Positions 8,450-16,947 of a stretch of 64,000 nt of DNA are shown here, one piece after another (position 1 is the stretch's first letter; every line of letters starts with the position of its first letter). The notes under the pieces are model-generated. The model searched no databases. It was not told the origin of the DNA and saw nothing but the letters and a program-made list of their open reading frames with translations. The position numbers and the translations under genes were made by a program. The stretch spans positions 4,236,001-4,300,000 of the forward strand of contig NZ_CP080531.1 in NCBI RefSeq assembly GCF_024746835.1, in the 5' to 3' direction. This DNA is from Mesorhizobium sp. AR02. Lineage in GTDB: Bacteria; Pseudomonadota; Alphaproteobacteria; Rhizobiales; Rhizobiaceae.

Positions 8450-8986
8450 TCAGTGGGCCGGCGGCGCATCCGCTTCGACCGGTTTGGCCGTCTCGGGCGC
8501 CGTGGTGGTGGAATCCTGCCGGCGGCGCAGCCAGTTGTCGCGGATCTCGTCCTTGCTCAGGAAATTGACCTGATCGACCAGAACCTCATGCACCAAGTTT
8601 GCGCCGACGCGGGTGTTGATGGTGTCGCGGATCGCGGCGCGAAAGGCATCGAGGTCGATCGTCGCCTTCTTGGTGAAGTCGATCTGGGGATTGGAATAGA
8701 GGTAGGTGTAGACTTGGTCGGTGATCAGCGCTTCGGCCGGGATCGACAGTTTCTTTATCTGCTCCGGCTCGACGGTGTAGACCAGCTTGGCCAGGAAATA
8801 GCCGCCGATCTTGGAGTCGCGGATCAGCGGCACCGAAATGACGTCGGTCTTGACGTAATCCAGCCCGCCCAGCATCGGCTTGGGTTTCTCGCCGACGCCG
8901 CGTTCGCCGGCAGCCTGGAACGAATAGAACACCGCGCCGAGCGTGGCGGCGCAGACCCAGACCGCAATGGCGATGACCTTGATCAT
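8450..8986 (-). CDS. Membrane-anchored protein of the flgJ-flgN operon, unknown function
   Basis: A 178-residue protein with one N-terminal membrane anchor or uncleaved signal (residues 3-26). The soluble part, on the periplasmic side, has an alternating strand pattern (KIGGYFLAKLVYTVEP), a helix-rich region (FRAAIRDTINTR) and a polar C-terminal tail. The layout recalls FliL or stomatin-like proteins, with short cytoplasmic N-terminus, one anchor and a mixed domain, but there is no clear family match. It is the last gene after the flgJ and FlgN-like genes, 29 bases downstream, and a motility role is inferred from that position only. Confidence 0.7.
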   Translation of the reverse strand: MIKVIAIAVWVCAATLGAVFYSFQAAGERGVGEKPKPMLGGLDYVKTDVISVPLIRDSKIGGYFLAKLVYTVEPEQIKKLSIPAEALITDQVYTYLYSNPQIDFTKKATIDLDAFRAAIRDTINTRVGANLVHEVLVDQVNFLSKDEIRDNWLRRRQDSTTTAPETAKPVEADAPPAH

Positions 8987-9015
8987 TTGGAACCCGAGCC
9001 CGACATCACCGCGCT

Positions 9016-9441
9016 CTAACCTTTCAGCCGGCCGAATTCGCCGGCGGAGTAGGTGCCGTCGGTTTCGGCACGCTGGATGGCACTGCGCAGCAGGCTGGCG
9101 ACCTCGTTGACGGCGCTCAGATGCGCCAGGATCGCCGCCTCGTTCTTCGCCAGTTTCTGGCGCAGCCGGGTCAGGCCCTCGCGGTGCTGTTCGAGGAACT
9201 CGGCTTCGCTGCCGCCCTTCATGGCGCGCGTCAGCTCATAGAGATAGCGGCTCTTGCGTGCATTCGACGCCTTGAGGTCATAGCTGGTGTCGCTGCGGAT
9301 GCCGGCGGTCTCTTCCTCGACCACCTCCTCGATGCGGCCGATGATGGCGGCAAGGTTTCCAGGCCGCGCGAACGGGATAGGAGCCTCCGACGCGGTGGTG
9401 CGCGCCGGCAGGTTGGCGGTGAATTCAGAAGAGTCGGTCAT
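9016..9441 (-). CDS. FlgN-like flagellar export chaperone
   Basis: A 141-residue, mostly helical protein with the profile of FlgN, the cytoplasmic chaperone that keeps hook-filament junction proteins FlgK and FlgL soluble before export. Helices cover about residues 27-75 and 80-130 with heptad-like spacing, and the N-terminal 25 residues are disordered and threonine-rich. It lies 13 bases after flgJ on the same strand. In Sinorhizobium and relatives the same neighbour follows flgJ. Sequence similarity in this family is weak, so the call leans on position, size and helicity. Confidence 0.65.
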   Translation of the reverse strand: MTDSSEFTANLPARTTASEAPIPFARPGNLAAIIGRIEEVVEEETAGIRSDTSYDLKASNARKSRYLYELTRAMKGGSEAEFLEQHREGLTRLRQKLAKNEAAILAHLSAVNEVASLLRSAIQRAETDGTYSAGEFGRLKG

Positions 9442-9454
9442 GGTGTTTTCCAGC

Positions 9455-10027
9455 CTAGATCTTGATGTCTGTTTTTATGGTTGTCTCGTCGCCGGTCATC
9501 GACCTGGCGGCCTTGCGCTGCAATTCCTGGACGAGCGAGGTGGACAGACGGGTTTGCTGATCGATCTCGGTCTTTTCCGGTCCGTTTGAGACCGGGCCGA
9601 TCGGCACCTTGCGCTTGCCGTCCATATAGTGGTCGGCGAGCAGCGACTTGGCGATGCCGATGCCGCCGCGCTCGGCCATGACGTCGGCGACGCGCTCGGC
9701 GAGCTGCGATTTCCACATGTCGCCTGCGAGGCCGGTGCCGTAGACGCCCTCGGTGTCCTTGGGCAGCATGTTCTGGATGAAGGTCTGCAAGACCATCGCC
9801 TCGAACTTCTTGAATTTCTTGGCCGGATCGGCTGTCGCCGCCGCCTTGTCAGCCGTGGCGCGCGACAGGATCGAGCCGGCATCGATGGACGCCGCCGTAT
9901 CGACCGAGAACGTGCCGACGGCACCACTCGCGCGCTTGGTCAGCGCGGCGCGGGCAGCCTCGATATCCATCGGATCGGCAGCTCGGGCGACATCCATAAC
10001 GATGTCGCTGGGTGGTGAAATCGCCAA
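9455..10027 (-). CDS. flgJ: Rod-binding protein FlgJ (N-terminal domain only)
   Basis: A 190-residue protein with the rod-binding domain of FlgJ (about residues 70-140: KKFKKFEAMVLQTFIQNML and MWKSQLAERVADVMAERGG). It helps assemble the flagellar rod in the periplasm. The muramidase domain found in enteric FlgJ is absent, as is usual in alphaproteobacteria; the slt gene in the fliK operon may supply that activity. I favour the TTG at 10027, which is preceded by AAGGCGGA and gives the N-terminus AISPPSDIV; the next ATG is at 9997. It heads a three-gene operon now about 8 kb from the flhA-fliR unit. Confidence 0.8.
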   Translation of the reverse strand: MAISPPSDIVMDVARAADPMDIEAARAALTKRASGAVGTFSVDTAASIDAGSILSRATADKAAATADPAKKFKKFEAMVLQTFIQNMLPKDTEGVYGTGLAGDMWKSQLAERVADVMAERGGIGIAKSLLADHYMDGKRKVPIGPVSNGPEKTEIDQQTRLSTSLVQELQRKAARSMTGDETTIKTDIKI

Positions 10028-10357
10028 GAAAGTCCGCCTTTTGCCGGGTTTCCTTAGCCAGACCATGCCTCAACAAGCTTGTGGCAGGCTTGCGGGGGAG
10101 CGAGGCGGAATGCAGGTGTGAGGATCGGTTGTCCGCTTCGCGCCAGAAGCGGCCATCGCCGAGCAGATGTTCTGATGTCGCCTTTTGGGCCGGGAGAGGA
10201 CCGTCCGGTTCTGGCATTGAAGGCAAGGGAGCAGACCTGCCGTCGACCCTTGTAGACATTCCGTTTCTGCCGAAGCCAGCCGTCGAATTGTTGCAACTTT
10301 GTTGTCGCCTATGGGTTATCCGATTACCAACAGTGTTCAACACGGAGTCCCGATCAA
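10028..10357. other. Divergent intergenic region, flgJ operon and GreA-like gene
   Basis: About 330 bases without a supported gene. It should contain the promoters of both flanking units. One clear hairpin is visible: CCGCTTC (10133-10139) against GAAGCGG (10146-10152). Open frames on either strand here lack a ribosome binding site and family features. Confidence 0.45.
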
Positions 10358-10840
10358 TTGAGCGTAGCATTTGCCAAGGAGGAAAGCGCCGAGGCAGCAT
10401 CGGAAACCATCCTGCCGGCTCGCCCTATCTCCGATCGGATCAACCTGGTCACGGAGGCGGGCCTCAAGATGCTGCAGGATGAATTGGCTCGCGCTCAGCA
10501 GGCTCTCGAGATCGCCAGCGTGCTGGAAGATGTCAACGAGAGGCGACGGCAATCGGCGGTTCCGGTTCGGGATATGCGCTATTATGCCGAACGCGTCCGT
10601 ACGGCCCAGCTTATGTCGGTGCCGACGTCCAATGAAGTGATCGCCTTCGGTCACACCGTCACCTTCGAGCGTGATGATGGCCGCACGCAGACCTTCCGCA
10701 TCGTCGGTGAGGATGAGGCCAACCCCTCCCAAGCGTCCATATCGCATGGTTCACCGGTTGCCATCGCACTGATTGGCAAAAGCGTTGGCGAAATTGTCCA
10801 GCTGGGGCAGCGCGAACTCGAGATCCTGTCCATTTCTTAG
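10358..10840 (+). CDS. GreA/GreB-family transcription elongation factor
   Basis: A 160-residue protein with the two parts of Gre factors: an N-terminal coiled coil (LVTEAGLKMLQDELARAQQA and on, about 30-75) and a C-terminal FKBP-like domain (about 90-160) with the characteristic ending SPVAIALIGKSVGEIVQLGQ. Gre factors enter the RNA polymerase secondary channel and stimulate cleavage of backtracked RNA. The coil tip has acidic residues (EDVNERRR) where catalytic acids are expected, less canonical than in GreA, so this is probably an accessory paralogue. The start is a TTG with GGAG upstream. Its stop codon lies inside a 19-bp palindrome. Confidence 0.8.
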   Translation: MSVAFAKEESAEAASETILPARPISDRINLVTEAGLKMLQDELARAQQALEIASVLEDVNERRRQSAVPVRDMRYYAERVRTAQLMSVPTSNEVIAFGHTVTFERDDGRTQTFRIVGEDEANPSQASISHGSPVAIALIGKSVGEIVQLGQRELEILSIS

Positions 10841-10964
10841 AGCAGTTCACCGTTTCACGGAAACGGTGAACTGCTCTAACTCTTTGTTTTGACGCAATTC
10901 CCTAGGGAAAGCCTACGCGCTTTTCCCGGGAAAACCGTTTCACACTTTTCCTGGAATTGCTCTA
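10838..10964. repeat. Composite intergenic repeat with perfect 19-bp stem
   Basis: A perfect inverted repeat has arms at 10838-10856 and 10860-10878 (TAGAGCAGTTCACCGTTTC and its complement) around a three-base loop. It is followed by two further palindromes, TTCCCTAGGGAA (10899-10910) and TTTTCCCGGGAAAA (10921-10934), and ends in GAATTGCTCTA, the inverse of the opening bases. This is the form of a mosaic dispersed repeat in rhizobia. The first stem contains the TAG stop of the GreA-like gene and probably ends its message. Confidence 0.75.
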
Positions 10965-11090
10965 GGTGGAGATCGGTGTAGAACGCACGATCGAATTGCG
11001 GGGCATGTTCTGTGAACTCGTCACGGTCAACCGCCACCGTGACGTTTGGTACACCGTCAGGTGACGCCCAGCGAGCAGTGCTGCTTAATG

Positions 11091-12260
11091 TCAAAAGCCC
11101 GGAATAGGCTGGGTCTTTCCACTCAATCGAGCGCCAAGTGTCAAAGCCGCTGGAAAATTCTTAATCACGGCGCGCATAGCCGTCGCGCCGCCAGGCCCAA
11201 GCGCTATTCGGGCAATCAAGGCTGCGGCACGCAAACGGGTCGAGAATTGCCGACGCCATTGCCTTTCGTAGCGATGTCCGGCCTCGTCGTGGCCCTCGTG
11301 GCCTTTACCCAACGCGGTCAGTTCTCTCGCAAGGAGCCAGCCGGATTGCAGCGCCATCGAAATCCCTTCCGCGATTACAGGATGTGACTCACCTGCGATG
11401 TTGCCGACGCGGAAGATACCCTGATCATAGCAGGTTCGAATACCGGGATGAATCGGTCCCGCGGCGAGCCATGGGCCATCCAATTCGGCACTGGCCAGCA
11501 CAGTTCCCACGCCTCGGCACGAGGCCAAGACATGGCGCCATAGTGCATCGGCGGCCGCACTATTTCCAGAACGTTGGCGCAGCCCGGATAGAACATCTCG
11601 GCGGATACAGCAGGAAATTGAAACCCGGCCACGGTCTGCCGTTACCATTCCACCATAGCCGCCCGGGAATACCAGCAGCGGCATCAGGTCGGGCGCCAGC
11701 GCGGCGCCGGTAAAATGCGCTTTGAACCCGAAAAGGTCGGAAGGTTGGCTCGTTCTTTCAATCTGGCTTGGGAGTTTCCCGGCTTCCCAGGATCCGTGCG
11801 CGGCAATTATAACAGGTGCGCTCAAAACCTTTTGTTGCTGTTCCGTCTCCACAGTCACAAACTGCACATCATCGCGCCGACGAATAGCGACAGCCTTGCA
11901 AGGCTGGAGAATTTCGACACCCGCGCGTTCGGCGGCCTGCAAAAGGACGAAATCCAGACGATCGCGGCCGAGAGCGCGGCCGAGACCCGTCTTGGCGCGC
12001 GGCATTCGCGCCTCGGCTGAGACATCGCCCGAAAAGAACCCGACGCGACGTATTTCGGGGCCGGCTTCCGCGCGCCAAGTCTCGCCGACGCCCAACTGGT
12101 CGAGCAAGGCAAGGCTGGTGCCTGACATGAATTCGCCGCAGACCTTTCGGCGAGGAAACGCGACCTTCTCCACCATTGCCACCGACCAACCATGCTGGGC
12201 CAGCGCAATGGCGGTAGAACTGCCGGCGGGGCCGGCACCGATGACTATTGCGTCGTGCAT
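11091..12260 (-). CDS. FAD-dependent oxidoreductase, geranylgeranyl-reductase type
   Basis: A 389-residue flavoprotein. The dinucleotide-binding motif GAGPAGSS (8-15) opens the FAD domain, FPRRKVCGEFMSG (about 35-47) is the signature seen in geranylgeranyl reductase and FixC-like enzymes, and GNIAGESHPVIAEGISMAL is the second FAD contact near 300. It should hydroxylate or reduce a lipid or aromatic substrate. It is read from the same message as the methyltransferase, whose stop overlaps its ATG (TAATG). Opposite lies the type III polyketide synthase; PKS, methyltransferase and flavoprotein trios build methylated phenolic lipids in other bacteria, so tailoring of the PKS product is the likely job. 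Confidence 0.82.
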   Translation of the reverse strand: MHDAIVIGAGPAGSSTAIALAQHGWSVAMVEKVAFPRRKVCGEFMSGTSLALLDQLGVGETWRAEAGPEIRRVGFFSGDVSAEARMPRAKTGLGRALGRDRLDFVLLQAAERAGVEILQPCKAVAIRRRDDVQFVTVETEQQQKVLSAPVIIAAHGSWEAGKLPSQIERTSQPSDLFGFKAHFTGAALAPDLMPLLVFPGGYGGMVTADRGRVSISCCIRRDVLSGLRQRSGNSAAADALWRHVLASCRGVGTVLASAELDGPWLAAGPIHPGIRTCYDQGIFRVGNIAGESHPVIAEGISMALQSGWLLARELTALGKGHEGHDEAGHRYERQWRRQFSTRLRAAALIARIALGPGGATAMRAVIKNFPAALTLGARLSGKTQPIPGF

Positions 12261-12964
12261 TATTTGGTGCCGGGCATGCTGGCGCCGACAAAACCTTGAG
12301 TGAAGAGGCCTTTGCGGGCCTCCATCACGGGCGTTCCACCTGACAGTTGCCACAATTGTGAAAGTTCCGTGCCGCGAAAACCGGCGCGGACACTTTGCGC
12401 CGCGTCGTTCAGCGTCACCGCGCAGGCGCCGATCAATCGCAGGAACCGGGTCGCGGCAAGTGGCACCTTGGCCCTGAGCGGCTCCGTCGCGACGAGCATC
12501 GGAGCCATCGTCATGATCCGGGCAAACAGCTCCAGCAGGCGCGTGTCGTCGAAGTGATGGAGGATAAGGTTGGCGCAAACTAGATCGAAGGGCCCGTCCC
12601 CTGTCCAATCGAATATATCGGCGGTTACGGGTCGCGCCTGCCAACCAAATTCGGCAAAAGAGTTGCACAAATCCTTGCCGATCAGGTCGATCCTGTCGAC
12701 CATGACGATCTCCACATCGGGCCAGCGCCGCGCCATCAGCCGCGCCACCGTCAGCATGAACTTTCCGTCACCGGCCCCTATTTCAAGGATGCGTAGCGGC
12801 GGCGTCGGCACGTTCGTTCGCAGGAGCGATGCCATGATCCTGGCCTGGAACATCAATGCATTGATGCGAACGAGATCACGACGGGATGCAATCGCACGAG
12901 GATCATCGGCCGGGAGACCGTCGAGGAGCTCTGGCTCCAGATGCCGGATGTTTATGTCGGTCAT
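12260..12964 (-). CDS. SAM-dependent methyltransferase
   Basis: A 234-residue class I methyltransferase. Motif I, ILEIGAGDGKF (59-69), binds the methionine part of SAM; the acidic residue after the second strand is in VMVDRIDL, and FDLVCANLILHHFDD is motif IV with the catalytic region. The start at 12964 gives a compact N-terminal helix; an extension to 12991 is possible. It overlaps the oxidoreductase start by one base and is divergent from the type III PKS, sharing a 276-base control region. An O- or C-methylation of the polyketide is inferred from context. Confidence 0.82.
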   Translation of the reverse strand: MTDINIRHLEPELLDGLPADDPRAIASRRDLVRINALMFQARIMASLLRTNVPTPPLRILEIGAGDGKFMLTVARLMARRWPDVEIVMVDRIDLIGKDLCNSFAEFGWQARPVTADIFDWTGDGPFDLVCANLILHHFDDTRLLELFARIMTMAPMLVATEPLRAKVPLAATRFLRLIGACAVTLNDAAQSVRAGFRGTELSQLWQLSGGTPVMEARKGLFTQGFVGASMPGTK

Positions 12965-13240
12965 GCGGAAATCTAGGGCTTCAGCCGGCAATCCGGCAAT
13001 TCGGTCGTACCTTCATGGCCGCGCGCTGTTCATGGCGGAACTCGCATGTGAACTCAATCCGGATGGCGAAGCCGAACGTCGGTCCCTTTCATACAGGATC
13101 GGAGGCTGGTATCACAGTTTGCTAATAAGAAATATCGGCGCTACGCAATAAAATGCTTTACGCCGGCGTTTACCTTAGGAACGCTTCCCCAATTCCTAGA
13201 CCTCTTATGAGACCCGATTGGGCTCATTGTCGGAGCAATT
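12965..13240. promoter_or_regulatory. Divergent promoter region of the polyketide island
   Basis: This region separates the methyltransferase-oxidoreductase operon from the type III PKS operon and must hold both promoters. An imperfect palindrome at 13207-13227, with ATGAG at one end and CTCAT at the other, lies just before the PKS ribosome binding site (GGAG at about 13231) and is a candidate operator. The central part (13110-13170) is A/T-rich. Confidence 0.45.
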
Positions 13241-14311
13241 TTGTCCCCTCAAGCGTATCTGAACCGCATTGCCACGTCAGTTCCAGAACACGACGTGCAT
13301 CAGTTCTACCTCCGCTATGGGGCTTTGCTGCTCGAAGACGATGCCCAGCGCCTTACGCTCTTCGAGCGAATGGTCGCTCTTGCCGGGATCGAACATCGCT
13401 ATTCCTGCTTTGCGCCTGCCGACGATCCGCGCGGTGGGGCAATCGACCGCGACGGCACCTCGGTCAGGGGCTCGTTCGCCAGCACCGCAATCCGTATGGA
13501 GATGTACGAAGCCGCCGCGCCGGAGCTCGCGCAACAGGCCGTCGACAAGCTTCTGGCCGACGACGACCGCTCGCTGATCACGCATTTGATCGTGACGAGC
13601 TGCACCGGCTTTTCGGCGCCCGGCATCGACCTCGAGCTGGTGCAGCGATGCGGCCTGCCGACGTCGGTCGAGCGCACCATCGTCGGCTTCATGGGGTGCT
13701 ATGCCGCCATCAACGCCTTGAAGCTGTCACGCCATATCGTGCGCTCCGACCCGAAAGCCCGCGTGCTGATCGTCAACATCGAATTGTGCACGCTGCATTT
13801 CAGGGAAGCCGCCGAGCTCGAGAAGCTGATCTCGTTCTGTCTATGGGGCGACGGTTGCGCGGCCTCGCTGGTAACGGCTGAGCCGCATGGCATTCTGCTC
13901 GAAAGCTTCCACGCCATCGTCGCGGCGGAGTGCAAGGAGCTGATGAGCTGGCGCATCCGCGACGACGGCTTTGACATGGTGCTGTCCGGCCAGGTTCCCG
14001 GCGCGGTCCGCGAGACGCTGCGCAACGAGCATCCGGCCATCCTCGGCGGCAGGCCCGCCAAGGAGATCGATTTGTGGGCGGTGCATCCCGGCGGCCGCTC
14101 CGTGCTCGACGCGGTCGAGCGGGCACTCAAACTGGAGCCGACCGCGCTCGCCGCATCGCGCGAAGTGCTCCGGCGATACGGCAACATGTCGTCGGCAACC
14201 GTGATGTTCGTGATGGCCGAAATGCTGAAGGAGCCAGCGGGCTTGCGCGGCTGCGGCATGGCGTTCGGGCCGGGGTTGACCACCGAGACCATGATGTTCC
14301 GGACTGCCTGA
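13241..14311 (+). CDS. Type III polyketide synthase (chalcone/stilbene synthase family)
   Basis: A 356-residue ketosynthase homodimer subunit that would condense malonyl-CoA units onto an acyl-CoA starter and cyclise the chain to a resorcinol, pyrone or similar ring. The catalytic triad is complete: Cys153 in GFMGCYAA, His282 in WAVHPGG and Asn315 in RYGNMSSAT. The C-terminal loop GMAFGPGLTTE closes the active site. The start is a TTG with GGAG five bases upstream. It heads an apparent operon with a sulfotransferase and lipid-transport genes and is divergent from tailoring enzymes. The starter and number of extensions cannot be read from sequence; neighbours suggest a fatty starter. Confidence 0.92.
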   Translation: MSPQAYLNRIATSVPEHDVHQFYLRYGALLLEDDAQRLTLFERMVALAGIEHRYSCFAPADDPRGGAIDRDGTSVRGSFASTAIRMEMYEAAAPELAQQAVDKLLADDDRSLITHLIVTSCTGFSAPGIDLELVQRCGLPTSVERTIVGFMGCYAAINALKLSRHIVRSDPKARVLIVNIELCTLHFREAAELEKLISFCLWGDGCAASLVTAEPHGILLESFHAIVAAECKELMSWRIRDDGFDMVLSGQVPGAVRETLRNEHPAILGGRPAKEIDLWAVHPGGRSVLDAVERALKLEPTALAASREVLRRYGNMSSATVMFVMAEMLKEPAGLRGCGMAFGPGLTTETMMFRTA

Positions 14312-14369
14312 GGAGGTCTGGTGGCCTGCCCGGTTTGAACATCTGAACCTATGGATCATAAGTTCCTTG

Positions 14370-15590
14370 ATGATGCCATCGCACAATGTCCAACATCGCA
14401 TCCGAGCTTTCGCAGCCCGTTGGCTGGTGCCTTATTTGCCGTATCCGCACTTCATGTTCGTGGCACCTCTTGACGCCGTGCTGAGGATCCTGTGGCACGC
14501 GGAAGGCCGGATTCCTCCCGCCTATTGGCCGCGCCTGGTTCTCCTGCTCCTGCTTTCCGGGATCAGCACGGTCGCCTCCCTGCCGGAGCGCATGATCCTT
14601 TGGCTATGGCTGCGGCTGCGACCTCCCCGGATGGAGCGGGATAACGCCCCTGTGTTCGTCCTCGGCTACTTCCGATCCGGGACGACGTTTTTGCAGAACC
14701 TGCTGGCAGCCGATCCGAGCCTGAGATCGCCGAGCTTGCCGCAGGTCCTGGCGCCCCAGACATTCGTCCTCGGCTGGGTTCTGCTCCGCTACCTTTTCGT
14801 ACCGTTGCTGCCGTTGACGCGCCTCAACGCAGTGGTGCCGGTAGGCGCCAGATTGCCAGCGGAGGACGATTTCGCGTTGAACAATATGGGTGGGATGTCT
14901 GTCCTCGCAGGACGCGCCATGTTTCCCCGCCGGCAGGCCTTCTTCAATCGATTTCACGATCTCGACGCGCTTTCGGTGGACGAGTTTAGCCGCTGGCGCT
15001 CACATCAGTTCGCTTTCGTCCAGAAGCTTGCTCTCGTTGCGGGCGGGCGGCGACTTCTGCTCAAGTCGCCGAGCCATACGGCGCGCGTCCGCTACCTCCT
15101 GGAGCTGTTTCCGGGCGCCAAGTTTGTCCACATCTCCCGTTCACCGGAAGTCGTGTTTCGGTCCAACCTCCTTCTGGCGCGCGAATTGCAACGTGCATTC
15201 GCCCTGCAGCCGCCACTGCCCGAGGACGAGCAGGAGGAGATCATCACCTGCGAATATCTCGCGACAGAAATGCACTATCTGGCAGATAGAGCTCAGATTC
15301 CCGCCGCCGACCTCGCAGAAGTGCGGCTGCAGGATCTGATCGCCGACCCCGTGGGCGAGATGAAGCGGATCTACCGCGAACTGGGCCTGCCATTTTCCCG
15401 CAGCTGCGAGGAGCGGATGCTGCAGGTCGCTGCGACGTTCGTCAAACAGGTGCCCAACCGCCATCCCGACCTGACGGAAAGGCAGAAAGCGCGGGTAGCT
15501 CGCCTCGAACCGCTGGCTGCGACTTTCGGGCATACGCCTGCACAGGCTTCTGAGAGGCTCGATGTTGACAGCCAACAGCGCATCGGATGA
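14370..15590 (+). CDS. Membrane-associated sulfotransferase
   Basis: A 406-residue sulfotransferase (Sulfotransfer_3-like), expected to move a sulfuryl group from PAPS to an acceptor hydroxyl. The 5'-phosphosulfate loop is LGYFRSGTTFLQNLL (98-112), LKSPSHTAR (231-239) is the second conserved strand, and KFVHISRSPEVVFRS (251-265) contacts the 3'-phosphate. An N-terminal hydrophobic segment (about 56-72) suggests membrane attachment, which fits a lipid acceptor. It follows the PKS by 58 bases on the same strand. ATG codons at 14370 and 14373 are both possible. Sulfation of the polyketide product is inference from the operon. Confidence 0.82.
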   Translation: MMPSHNVQHRIRAFAARWLVPYLPYPHFMFVAPLDAVLRILWHAEGRIPPAYWPRLVLLLLLSGISTVASLPERMILWLWLRLRPPRMERDNAPVFVLGYFRSGTTFLQNLLAADPSLRSPSLPQVLAPQTFVLGWVLLRYLFVPLLPLTRLNAVVPVGARLPAEDDFALNNMGGMSVLAGRAMFPRRQAFFNRFHDLDALSVDEFSRWRSHQFAFVQKLALVAGGRRLLLKSPSHTARVRYLLELFPGAKFVHISRSPEVVFRSNLLLARELQRAFALQPPLPEDEQEEIITCEYLATEMHYLADRAQIPAADLAEVRLQDLIADPVGEMKRIYRELGLPFSRSCEERMLQVAATFVKQVPNRHPDLTERQKARVARLEPLAATFGHTPAQASERLDVDSQQRIG

Positions 15591-15599
15591 CATAGGATC

Positions 15600-16214
15600 A
15601 TGACAGCAGCCCTATGGTCGCACGCAAGCTGGGCAGCGTTGGCCCGGCTGTTGCTCGTCTCCGTGCTACTCGCGATCTGCGCCCCATCGCTTTCGGCAGC
15701 TGCCGATGAGCAGAGTGAGGCGGTCAAGTTGGTTGAGACTGTGCGCCAGGCGGCGATTGTGCTTGGGCACGGTGGATCCGCCGAGGGGCAGCTCCGCTCG
15801 ATCTCCGCGGCGTTCGACGGTAGGGGGATCGCGCAAGCCGTGCTCGGGACGTATTGGCGCCGTGCGAGTGCGGAAGACCGCGCCTCGGTGGTCGATGCGC
15901 TTCTTTATGCCATTGCACACAGGCTGGCCGACAAGCTGGAGCGGACGCAGGACAAGACTTTCACAGTGCTCGGCACAAAGGCTCTGGCTAACGGCGACAT
16001 CCTGGTGCGCAGCGAATTCCGCCGGCCGCTCCACGGCCCAACGTCCGTGGACTGGCGTGTCCGCCACTGCCGCGGACAACTCTGCATCGGCGATGTCTTT
16101 GTCGACGGCGGCTCCGTGACCGTGCAGCAGCGGGACCGCATTGCCCAGTTGCTCGCCGGCAACGGCGGCTCGATCCCAGCACTTGTCGCCGATCTCAGGA
16201 AAGGCCGGGTATGA
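15600..16214 (+). CDS. MlaC-like periplasmic lipid-binding protein
   Basis: A 204-residue secreted protein with a signal peptide (about 1-34). The mature part follows the MlaC/Ttg2D pattern: helices, then paired strands (FTVLGTKALANGDILVRSEF, then TSVDWRVRH and GDVFVDGGSVTV), then a C-terminal helix RDRIAQLLAG ending in VADLRKG. MlaC proteins carry phospholipid across the periplasm between membrane complexes. Two cysteines (CRGQLC) are unusual for MlaC and may form a disulfide. The gene sits 9 bases after the sulfotransferase and just before an ABC transporter, so here it likely ferries the island's lipid product. The family call rests on pattern, not a search. Confidence 0.7.
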   Translation: MTAALWSHASWAALARLLLVSVLLAICAPSLSAAADEQSEAVKLVETVRQAAIVLGHGGSAEGQLRSISAAFDGRGIAQAVLGTYWRRASAEDRASVVDALLYAIAHRLADKLERTQDKTFTVLGTKALANGDILVRSEFRRPLHGPTSVDWRVRHCRGQLCIGDVFVDGGSVTVQQRDRIAQLLAGNGGSIPALVADLRKGRV

Positions 16215-16230
16215 CTCCCCGCTCGTGCTC

Positions 16231-16944
16231 ATGTCCCTCCTCGTCGAATTGAGCAATGTCGGCCGCGACTTTGACGGCGGCCGCATTGTCGCCGTTGACG
16301 ATGTGTCGCTTGCGATCGAGGATGACGAGACCGTCGCCATTGTCGGCCGGAGCGGAAGCGGCAAGTCGACGATCCTGAACCTGGTCTGTGGGCTTGACCG
16401 GCCGACGCGCGGCGAAGTTCGGTTCGAAGGACGGGCCATCAACGGAAGGGCTGCATGGGCAGCCGTCCGGGCCAGCAAGATCGGCATCGTTTTCCAGAAC
16501 TTCTTCCTGCTCCAGTCGTTGTCGGCGCGCGAGAACATCGAAGTGGCTTTGTTGGGAAACCTCGGCGGAGCGCGGCAGCGTCGCGTTCGCGCGCTCGAAC
16601 TTCTGGCACATTTCGGTCTTGCCGAGCGCGCCACGCTCCGGCCGGCCGAGCTTTCGGGCGGCGAACGCCAGCGGCTTGCAATTGCACGAGCGCTTGCAAA
16701 CCGCCCGAAGCTTCTCGTTGCGGACGAGCCGACAGGAAGCCTCGACGTTCAGACGAGCCAATCCGTGATGAGCATCATTGGTAACGTGCATCGTGAGTTC
16801 GGCACTGCGGTGGTCGTCGTGACCCATGACGAGGATGTGGCCGCACTGTGCGGTCGGCGCGTCGAGATCTCCGACGGCCGCATCCGTTCGGACAGCCGAA
16901 TGGGGGCAATGTCGACGCCCGCGCCGATGTCGCGGATCCGCTGA
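16231..16944 (+). CDS. ABC transporter ATPase, MacB/LolD type
   Basis: A 237-residue nucleotide-binding subunit. Walker A is GRSGSGKST (39-47), the Q-loop is IVFQNFFLLQ (86-95), the signature LSGGERQR (141-148), Walker B LLVADEP (161-167) and the switch histidine lies in VVVTHDEDVA. The sequence groups with LolD/MacB/FtsE-like ATPases that drive FtsX-type permeases rather than importers. It starts 16 bases after the MlaC-like gene and ends 3 bases before the permease, so the three act together. Such machines extract or push hydrophobic substrates at the inner membrane using cytoplasmic ATP. Confidence 0.88.
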   Translation: MSLLVELSNVGRDFDGGRIVAVDDVSLAIEDDETVAIVGRSGSGKSTILNLVCGLDRPTRGEVRFEGRAINGRAAWAAVRASKIGIVFQNFFLLQSLSARENIEVALLGNLGGARQRRVRALELLAHFGLAERATLRPAELSGGERQRLAIARALANRPKLLVADEPTGSLDVQTSQSVMSIIGNVHREFGTAVVVVTHDEDVAALCGRRVEISDGRIRSDSRMGAMSTPAPMSRIR

Positions 16945-16947
16945 CCC

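Noticed and set aside
9016..10027. Classing the flgJ group as part of the inserted polyketide island.
   Set aside because: FlgJ and the FlgN-like gene are flagellar and follow the fliR unit in relatives; the island was more likely inserted between them.
10876..11094. A minus-strand open frame of 72 codons, and a plus-strand frame of about 33 codons, between the repeat at 10838-10964 and the oxidoreductase.
   Set aside because: The minus frame runs into the repeat, and neither has a ribosome binding site or a recognisable family. It could be a gene remnant but cannot be supported.
13170..13200. GGAAC at 13179 or nearby considered as a stress sigma factor (EcfG) promoter for the PKS.
   Set aside because: No matching CGTT box is found at 16-17 bases downstream.
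14308..14340. A five-codon leader frame with strong ribosome site (GAGGAGG then GTG) after the PKS.
   Set aside because: Too short to support, and the GAGGAGG partly overlaps the PKS stop region.
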